Shown here: one piece after another, positions 12,401-21,400 of the stretch
How positions within the stretch are numbered: the stretch's first letter is position 1
Layout: each line of letters starts with the position of its first letter
Source of the DNA: Iris pallida
Lineage: Eukaryota; Streptophyta; Magnoliopsida; Asparagales; Iridaceae
Reading direction: 5' to 3'
NCBI GenBank assembly: GCA_029216955.1
Contig: JANAVB010015600.1
Location: forward strand, 28,084,352-28,148,351
Length of the DNA: 64,000 nt
Translations under genes and position numbers: made by a program
Notes under the pieces: model-generated
What the model was told of the DNA's origin: nothing
The model's input: the letters and a program-made list of their open reading frames with translations, nothing else
Database searches by the model: none

Positions 12401-15400
12401 TTCTTCCAGTGTGTCACGACAGGACAAGGTACCGATCCGACAACTACGTTTGGACGTACTACCTCCCCCTCACGTCGAACACCCGCTGTGTGAGGCGTGT
12501 TCCCAAACGCAGAACCTTCGTCCGAACCATAATAAGATTCCAGCTCTCTGAATGTAACGTCCATGCTTACAAACAGCTTCCGTTCAACCGGGCTCCAGCA
12601 TACGTAACCCTTCTGTGTCCCGGTGTACCCAACAAAGACACACTTAACTGCTCGAGGATCTAGCTTACCAACGCCAGGCCTGTTATGGTGGACGAAGCAT
12701 ACGCAACCAAATACTTTCGGAGGAACGGTGTACGCAGTTGTCCCCGTGAGCATTTCCAAAGGCGTCTTCCAGTCCAGTAATTGAGAGGGTATCTTGTTGA
12801 TGAGATAAGAGGCTGTCAAGACAGTCTGCCCCCACAAAAATTTAGGGACATTCATAGCCAGCATCATTGTCCGAGCTACCTCCAGCAGGTGCCTATTCTT
12901 TCGTTCGGCAACACCATTTTGAGCCGGTGTATATGCACAAGAGGTTTGATGCAGTATACCATGAGAGGATAAATACGCAGCAAACCTCTTATGGGTATAT
13001 TCCGTCCCATTATCCGACCGGAAACACTTAACACGAGCATTATACTGTGTCTTTACCCGTTGATGGAGGCTTTGAAATGCCTCAAAAACATCACTTTTAT
13101 TCTTCAGCAGGTAGACCCACGTTACGCGGGTAGGGCAGTCAATAAAAGTAACAAACCATCTATAACCGTTAACACCGTTTGTAGGACAAGGGCCCCACAC
13201 ATCGGAATGAATCATATCAAAAGCAGCAGAACATCGATGTCCAGAACTCACATAGGAGCTTCTGGTATGTTTCCCCAACTCACAAGCATCACAAACTAAC
13301 AACTCTTTATTTGCTTTTTGATATAAGGACGGATATAGTCGACTAATAACGGAAAAAGAAGAATGTCCTACACGCTGATGGTGGAGGAGCAGCTCAGCTT
13401 CGACACTTCGACTTCGGACTTCCGGTTGTGCGTCTGCAACCAAAGATGCCAGTGCTCTATCCAGACCGTTCCTGTCCAAGTACCATAGACCCTTATGCCA
13501 TGTGCCAGTGCCTAGTCGTCTTCCCGTTTCCTTCTCCTGAAAAGTTACCTTAGGAATATCAAAGGAAACAATACAGTTTAGATCAAGGATAATGGCGCTA
13601 ATGGATATAAGATTGACAGGAAAGGAATGAGCATGTAAGACATTAGATAGAGTGATGGAAGGAGTGCAATCAACAGTGTCTTTACCCGTAACAGGCCTGG
13701 AGGTACCATCAGCAGTCTGAATGCTTTTTGGCGGCGTTAGAGTAGAGTATTCCCGAAACTCACCTCGGGACCCCGTGACATGGCAAGATGCCCCAGAGTC
13801 CATAATCCAAGCTGGCTGAGAGACAGATGCAAGAGCACGCGGAGGTATACCGGCACTGGTTTGGGAGAAGTAAGTGCAGTAATCTCCTGTAGTGGACGGT
13901 GCCCCAGGAATGACTTGTCGTTCACCAGAACCAAGCTTTGAGCCGCGCATCTTCTCGAGAACTTCTCTCTCAAATGGAGTGATGTCCGCCAGCTGATTGT
14001 CCCCACCTTCATCCGCCAGATGCGCCTTGTTGCCTCCAGAGTAAGTGTCCCTTCCACCACTGTAGCTGCCTCGACCACCTCGTCGTCCACCGCGACCACG
14101 GCTCCGACCATTCGAGGGAGTCCGTGTCGGTTTTGGGCAAAAGCGGATGTAATGCCTTGTGTCACCACAGTTGTGGCAAATGCCTCCCGTAGAAGGAGGC
14201 TGTGTGAAAGTGGCAAGAGCAGATGTGTCAACTCCGGCCTGCTCCCCCTGGGAGATACCTTGGTAGGCATCAGCTTCAACCGTGCTTCTTCTTGTGCCAT
14301 GGCAGCTATGGCGTCTTCTAATGTCGGCAGCTTCGGTTGTGCGAGAAGTACATTCCTCCGTTGCTCAAATGCAGGGTTGAGCCCCTTCAAAAACTTCATC
14401 ATCCGTTGCCGCGAGATATAATCCAGAAATTTCTGGAAATGTTTTGCAAAAGCCGGTTCAACCTGAGCATCCTCCATGCCAAGAGGATCATAATGGTCAA
14501 GATCAGACCAGTACTTCTTCAACAAGGCAGCGTACTCAGAGATGGTACGATCGTCTTGGATTACCCGATCGAGCTCATCCTGCAGTTGGAAGACTCGCAT
14601 GGGGTTACCCGAACCGGAGTACATGTCTTTCAATGTTCTCCAGATATCAGCAGCTCCCTCCATTGCTTCAACGTTACCCGACACTTGGTCGGTCAAAGAG
14701 GCTGTCAACCAACCAGCCACGACATTGTTGACAATGTCCCATACAGCAAACTCCTTCGAGGAGTGATCGACAGGGGCCTTGGTGTGGCCATCTACATAAC
14801 CAACCAAGCCACGTCCCTTCAGCGTCCGCATCGCCTGCCGCGACCATTTCAAGTAGTTGGTCGTGCCTTCCAACTTCGTCTCCAGCTTGTCCAACTTCTC
14901 CATTTTGTACGGTGACGGATCCACATCAGTATGGGTCACGCGTGGGGTTGCCTCCGGTAATCTCTTGGTCAGGAGATCCTCGACCAGGGCCTTCATTTCT
15001 TCTGCTGTCAACTTTCCATAGATGGAATCCATGACTTCTTCAACTGCAATCAGTGAGGTGTTGTTGTTTCCTGAGTCGTCTTCTTTTGAGTCGTCTTCGT
15101 CTTAGTCAGCTATCGGGGGGAAACAACAAAACGAGATCCCTCACTGATATGTCGTAGTTTATACGACCAACTAGAACCGCGTCATAATAACGCGTTCGGA
15201 CGGCTCAAGGATAACCAACGTAGTTGTGCCTCCTTGCATGAGACAAACCAGAGGTATACCAGCCGTGCAGAAACGATTGTAAAGACAACGTTTCTGAGAT
15301 ACGAAAATCTAAAGAGATTTCGTATTCGTAGTAGAGCTTCTAAAAAGAAGGTACTGATTCTCGAAGACAACAATCAGAAATCTTCTAAAGAAAATCTGAG

Positions 15401-18400
15401 TTTAGAGATCTTCTAAAGAGAAGGAACTCTGATTCTCGAGGCAACTGCAGAGATCTTCTAAAGAGAAGGAAATCTGTTTTTTTTTTTTTCCAGAACAGCG
15501 AAAAACCCTAAAAAGGGCTGCTGGAGCAGCAGTAAAGGGAGGGGGGCGGCGCTGGAGGGTTAGGGAGGGGGGCGGCGCTGGAGGGGGGCGGCGCTGGAGG
15601 GGGGGCGGCACTGGAGGAGGCGGCACTGGAGGGGGGCTAGGGTTTGGCGGCTAGGGTTTAGAGTATTTGGCAGCGGCGTGGAGGAGGGTGGCGGCTGTGG
15701 AGGTGGGTAGGGAGGGCGGCTAGGGTTTGGAGGAGAGGATGGAGAACTCGGCTCTGATACCAAGTTGAAATGAGTCTAATATCTCAGATAATATTATTGA
15801 GGGCTACTGCCTACTACTTATAGAGGGTCCAACCCCTCTTCATATTACATCTAACCGATGTGGGACTAAAGTCCCTTATTTACTCTCAACAGTTATGGTG
15901 CAGTAGAAGGGGCTTTTAACATAATTCACAGAATGCGGTTTCTCTTTCTCATAAGAATATCATGAATGACGATGTTTTCAATATGAACAGAAGCAGTGAA
16001 TTAGAACTCTTAAACTAAGTATTAAACAAATTGGAAGCGGCCTGGTACTTAAGTTCTTGCATAATGCCAGGTAAAAATTATGAAGGAAGATAGTTATAAC
16101 AAGACAACATACCTGTAGTATCATAGACCGCTCATATTCCAAGTATATTCCTTTCTCCTTGTTGCTGCACAAGATACAAATTCCAACATTGTGTCAAAAG
16201 TTGACAATCATGCTAATTACAAAAGTTTAATATAAAAAATCAACATACAAATATTGCGTTGATTTGATCACTACTGTGTGTGCAGGTAAATTGATCCCAT
16301 GCGCAAGAGTGTTTGTTGTGCACAAAATTTGAACATCCCCCTTGAGAAAAAGACCTTCAATGAGGTTTCGATCCTTCAAACAGAGCCCACCATTATGATA
16401 ACCGACTGACAACAAAGACAAGGATACAAGGCCATAAGAAATTATATGGCAAGGCAAACAAGAAGCATTCTCTCCCTTTCTCCATTGCTGGTTCTGATAA
16501 AACTATATGTCTTTCTAACAATTCAGAAGGTGAAAAGATTTTATTTGCAAACAACACATTTCGTACCACCATATATGATGCACGACTGCAAGTGCTTGTC
16601 GCTACATGATAAGGAAGATTCCTTCAGTTTCTCCTGTTGTTCTTTTGATTTTATGAATGGATTAGAATATCCAAGACTTGCCGAAATCTGAGAGAGATTT
16701 TGCGCTCCTTCTTGAGCTCCTTTTCTGGTTGAACAGAAAATTAGTGCAGATTTTCCTCTTGAATGTTGCATGAGGACATCTGTAACCGTTGTGTTTGTCC
16801 TAGTTAGATTTGATGCAAAAAGGGAACTAAAGTTGAATAGAGAAACTAGTTAAAAGATGATAAGCATGCGCACCAAATATAAAGCTTTGAAGGCGCTGCA
16901 TAATGAAACAACAATACTAAGTAAGAAACAACAGGATGGAGTTTGCAGTTCCAATCAATATAACGTTGTGTGCTGGAGGGTGAGAAGAATGTGTACTTCC
17001 ATGGATAATGGGGAATGAGAAATAACTTCAAGTAACAAGTAAACCAATGTTCACAAAACATATGAAAGTTGCAACATATTACCCTTTCAAATAAAAAATC
17101 ATTCTTTGCTGGAGCATAACCTGCAAATGATTAAAGGAACATGCAAAATGTAGTGAGATAGTCATGTTTAAAATGATGTTAAGAAAGAACGATAGTGGCA
17201 TCAGTATGAAGAATATATACGAGTAACACACACACACACACACACGCACACATATATATATATATATATATGTTCATCATTAGCTGCTGTAAAAATCATT
17301 ACCTATTTGAATATCAAGAGGCAGAATAATCTTAGGCATGAGAAAGCCAAATAAACATTGAGAAGTTCGACATCCATGCTACACCCTAGCTTCAGGCTCT
17401 ATGTTGATACTTATCCACTTCACAATAGCAGATGTGAAATTGTGAATAAATATGCTCCGACTACCACGTTTGGACTTATTACGCAGTGACTCTAATACGG
17501 AGAATGAAGAAAAAGATACATATGTTACGCAGGGGGAGACGAGGGAAAAGAAGCTCCAAGTCTACAGAAGGAGACAACAGAAGTCCAGTACTGTGCCATG
17601 CCCATTGCCTACTGTACCAAGTCCCTCGTCTACTCCTGCCCCAACTCTTGAAGATGTTGCCCCCACACTGAATCACTCTGATTCTGATGCGGATCTCTCT
17701 GACTTGGATGGTATGATCTCTCCACCACCTATTGCTCCCTTAAGAAGATCTTCTCGCATCAATGCGGGTAAGACTCCTAGTCGTTATGATGATTATGAAC
17801 ATGACATTGCCAATTTCTTGTCTTATTCTAACATTTCTCCGAATTATCGAGCCTTCATTGCATCGTTAGACTCTACTTCTTTACCTAAATGTTGGCAGGA
17901 AGCAAAGAAAGATCCAAGGTGGAAAACTGCAATGATGGAAGAACTTGGGACACTAGAAAAAAAATAAGACATGGGAGCTGGTTCCATTACCCAAAGGGAA
18001 AAAAACTGTGGGATACAAATGGGTGTACACAGTGAAGGAGACGCCAGAAGGAAAAGTAGAGCGGTACAAGACAAGGTTGGTTGCAAAAGGATACACACAA
18101 TCATATGGCATCGACTATGATGAGACGTTTGCCCCAGTAGCAAAAATGAGCACGGTAAGAACTCTGGTCTCCATTGCAGCAAACTATGGGTGGAAGCTAT
18201 ACCAATTAGATGTGAAGAATGCCTTTCTCCACGGGGACCTGCAAGAAGAAGTGTACATGGAGCTCCCGCCAGGATGCTACGCGACAGAATCAGACGGAGG
18301 GACATCGCGTGGAAAAGTGTGTAAACTAAATAAGTCGCTATACGGGCTCAAGCAATCTCCTCGAGTCTGGTTCGACAGATTCAGAAAGGTTGTTACTGGC

Positions 18401-21400
18401 ATGGGATACCATCAAACAAATGCAGATCATACAGTCTTTCTTCAGTATGCAAGAGGCCATATTACTATACTTGCTGTATATGTGGATGATATAGTAATCA
18501 CAGGTGATGATGAGGTCGAGATCACTAAGCTGAAATTAAAATTCGCGAAGGAGTTTGAGGTGAAGGATTTAGGAGCGATGAGGTACTTTCTGGGTATCGA
18601 GGTGTGTGTCGGCGAACAAGGAATTGTTCTCTCACAAAGAAAATACGCACTAGATCTGCTAAAGGAGACAGGGATGCTGGAACGCAAAGCAGCAGTCACT
18701 CCAATTGACCAGAAGTGCAAATTGGGAACAGAAACAGGAGAGCCAGTTGATCGTGAAAGGTATCAAAGACTTGTAGGAAGATTGATTTATCTGTGGCACA
18801 CTCGCCCTGATATCTCATTTGTGGTGAGTGTAGTGAGTCGCTACATGCATGATCCAAGAACGGGTCATATGGAAACAGTGTTTCAGATCTTGAGATATCT
18901 GAAAGGACGCCAGGAAAAGGACTATGGTTCAAGAAGAATGGACGCATAGAAGTTGAGGAATACTGCAATGCAGATTGGGCGAGTTGCATAGACGACAGAA
19001 GGTCTACCACGGGGTACTGTGTCTTTGTAGGAGAAAACCTGGTCTCATAGAGAAGCAAGAAACAGTCAGTGGTAGCACGGTCGTCAGCTGAAGCAGAATA
19101 CAGAGCAATGGCTCTGGGAGTGTCAGAGTTATTGTGGGTGAAAGTACTGCTGACAGAGTTAAAGCTGGATAAGGGAGCACCGTTACATCTTCTGAGCGAT
19201 AGTCAAGCTGCAATAAGTATAGCCAACAATCCAGTTCAGCATGACAGAACGAAGCACATTGAGATCGATCGATTCTTCATCAAGGAGAAGCTGGAACAAG
19301 GGATACTGAAGATTGACCATGTTCGCTCAGAAGAACAAGTTGCAGACTGTCTGACTAAAGGTCTTAGTTCATTGAGTCTGTCAAAGCTATGTAACAAGAT
19401 GGGGATGATTAATATCTATTACCCATCTTGAGGGGGAGTGTTGAGAACCAATAAGGGACTTTAGTCCCACATTGGAATATGTAGTATGAAGAGGAGTTGG
19501 AACCTCTTTAAGTAGCAAGTAGTAGCCCATCAATAAAATCATCCATTATTTATTTGCTACAGTTTCCCATAAAAATCTCTCATTTATTTGCAGCTATAGG
19601 CCTCATGGCTGCTGCCATGATATCCCATAATTTCCTCTCTCCCAATTAACCCCTATTTCTCTCAGTATTCTCTACAATGACTTGTGAACCGTGGGCATGA
19701 TTCTAATTTAATTCTAAAGTTTTTCCACACCACCCTTTTGTATTGGCAATGAAAGAGTAAGTGGCTACTGTTCTTTTTTCCTTGTTGCAAAAGACGAACA
19801 AATTTTGGTGTTGCACTCTGGCTAAAATTTTGAGTTCCAGATTAAATTTGTAGACATTTTAATCACCTAAAGGATTTCTGGAAAAAGTGAGAGCAAGTAT
19901 TAGTAGTCGAATGCATGTATTAGTGTCGACTATTGCCATTTAAATAGAGAAGAATTTGCCTACTCAAATTTCTGTATAACTCATAAAGAAATATATATAT
20001 ATCAACAGAGTGGTGAGGATGGGGTTGTCCTATCCTGCTTGACTGCTTTTGGCTTTTCCATCATGTGTTATTTTTGCTACAGCAGAAAGTTTCATGATAT
20101 TCTACACCTTATATGACCATGAATTCCAAGAAACAAAACACATAGTTGACAGTGCATTTCAATTTTCCCTAACTTTAGTCTATTTCATCCTTAGAGTTCT
20201 AGTTAAGCGATAAAGATCATTTGAAAATGGAGATACAGGATACCCTCTAGTATGATAGGAGTTAAATAGACTACCAAAAACTTTGGTGGTCAACTTCACT
20301 GGTCTCATCTCCTCTCCGAACCTATCATACACATTTTGAAGAATGAGACACAGATGCCAAGATGATCAATTTTGTCAATAATTTACATACATACTACCTC
20401 TTAATCCCATCAGCTGGAACCAAAAGCCATTCCGCTGGAGGCATCAACAGGAAACAAGAAGTTAAGATACACTTCAAAAAGATAGTAAATGAAACTAGTG
20501 AAAGTATGATTTATAATAGTACAGTATACCAAGGTCCTCAATATTGGGAATTGTGGCAGAAACTGCAAGAAAGCGAACACTTGCCAGAGGAGTAGTATTC
20601 ATATCTCTACTCCGAGAAATCATTTTTATTCTGCTAATTACTGCTTCTAAAGCAGCTCCACGTGGATCATTTAGTAGGTGGACTTCATCAATAAGTACAA
20701 GGGCAATATCACTGAAAAAACTCAAGCCACCATCCCTTACACCATGTCGAGTCACAGCATCAAACTTCTGCAGAAAGGTAACATCAACCTCAGAAAGTTT
20801 TACATAAGTTTAGGTATATGAAAATTGAATATTGGTCAATTATGAGTTAACAGAACAAAAGTATTAGACTATCACCTCAGGAGTACTTAGAATGATATCT
20901 GCCTCCTGTACATTCTTCGTATTATACATTTCACTGTCACCTGTCATCTCTAGGCAACTAACTCCCAATCTACCGAGTTTCATGTTCCAATCACGGAGCT
21001 TTTCCTGTACCAATGCCTTGGATGGTGCTATGTAGATCTTCCGCGAGTGATACAAGATGGGAAAGAAGAGGAATCAGGCCCCAATAGCACACTTAACACT
21101 ATACATTTTGTTGAGGTTGCCCATGTAAATGTAGAATAATCAGTTACTATCAGGACATATTGGACTAAGATATTAACTGACAGGCTCAATAATGCTTGTT
21201 TACAACACCAACAATGTTGTGGGACCTATCAAGCTGGTTTCAGAATAACACTGGTATATCATGAAACTGAAGATTTATTATTCTATCCAAATAGATTCCC
21301 TAAATTGAGTACATAAAGTAACAGCTACATCAGAAGTAGAACTAACAACAAATAATTTTGGTAATTGGTAGTAGCACGCATGAGTCCACACCAATCCAAC

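Larger units (their letters stand above)
10293..15891 (-). mobile_element. Young, nearly complete Ty1/copia retrotransposon
   Basis: Two 129-bp LTRs (10293-10421 and 15763-15891) appear identical base for base and are flanked by the target duplication GTTAT (10288-10292 and 15892-15896). The reversed tRNA-Met primer site GCTCTGATACCA (15751-15762) abuts the 5' LTR, and the purine tract CTTGAGGGGGAG abuts the 3' LTR. Gag and pol lie between, on the minus strand and hence in the orientation of MER3. Total length 5,599 bp. Identical LTRs imply a very recent insertion. A single-base gag frameshift near 14250 is the one defect I see. Confidence 0.96.
10019..15921. mobile_element. Possible TRIM element, split by the young copia
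   Basis: Two short direct repeats, 10019-10082 and 10256-10292 continued at 15897-15921, begin TGTTAAAGT and end TTAACA. A primer-like TGGGATCAGAGC follows the first, and a reversed one, GCTCTGATACTA, precedes the second. The copia at 10293 lies inside the second repeat. I found no clean target duplication, so this is tentative. Confidence 0.35.

Noticed and set aside
10688..14915. Many plus-strand frames of 60-190 residues
   Set aside because: All are antisense shadows of the copia gag-pol on the minus strand and show no independent homology.
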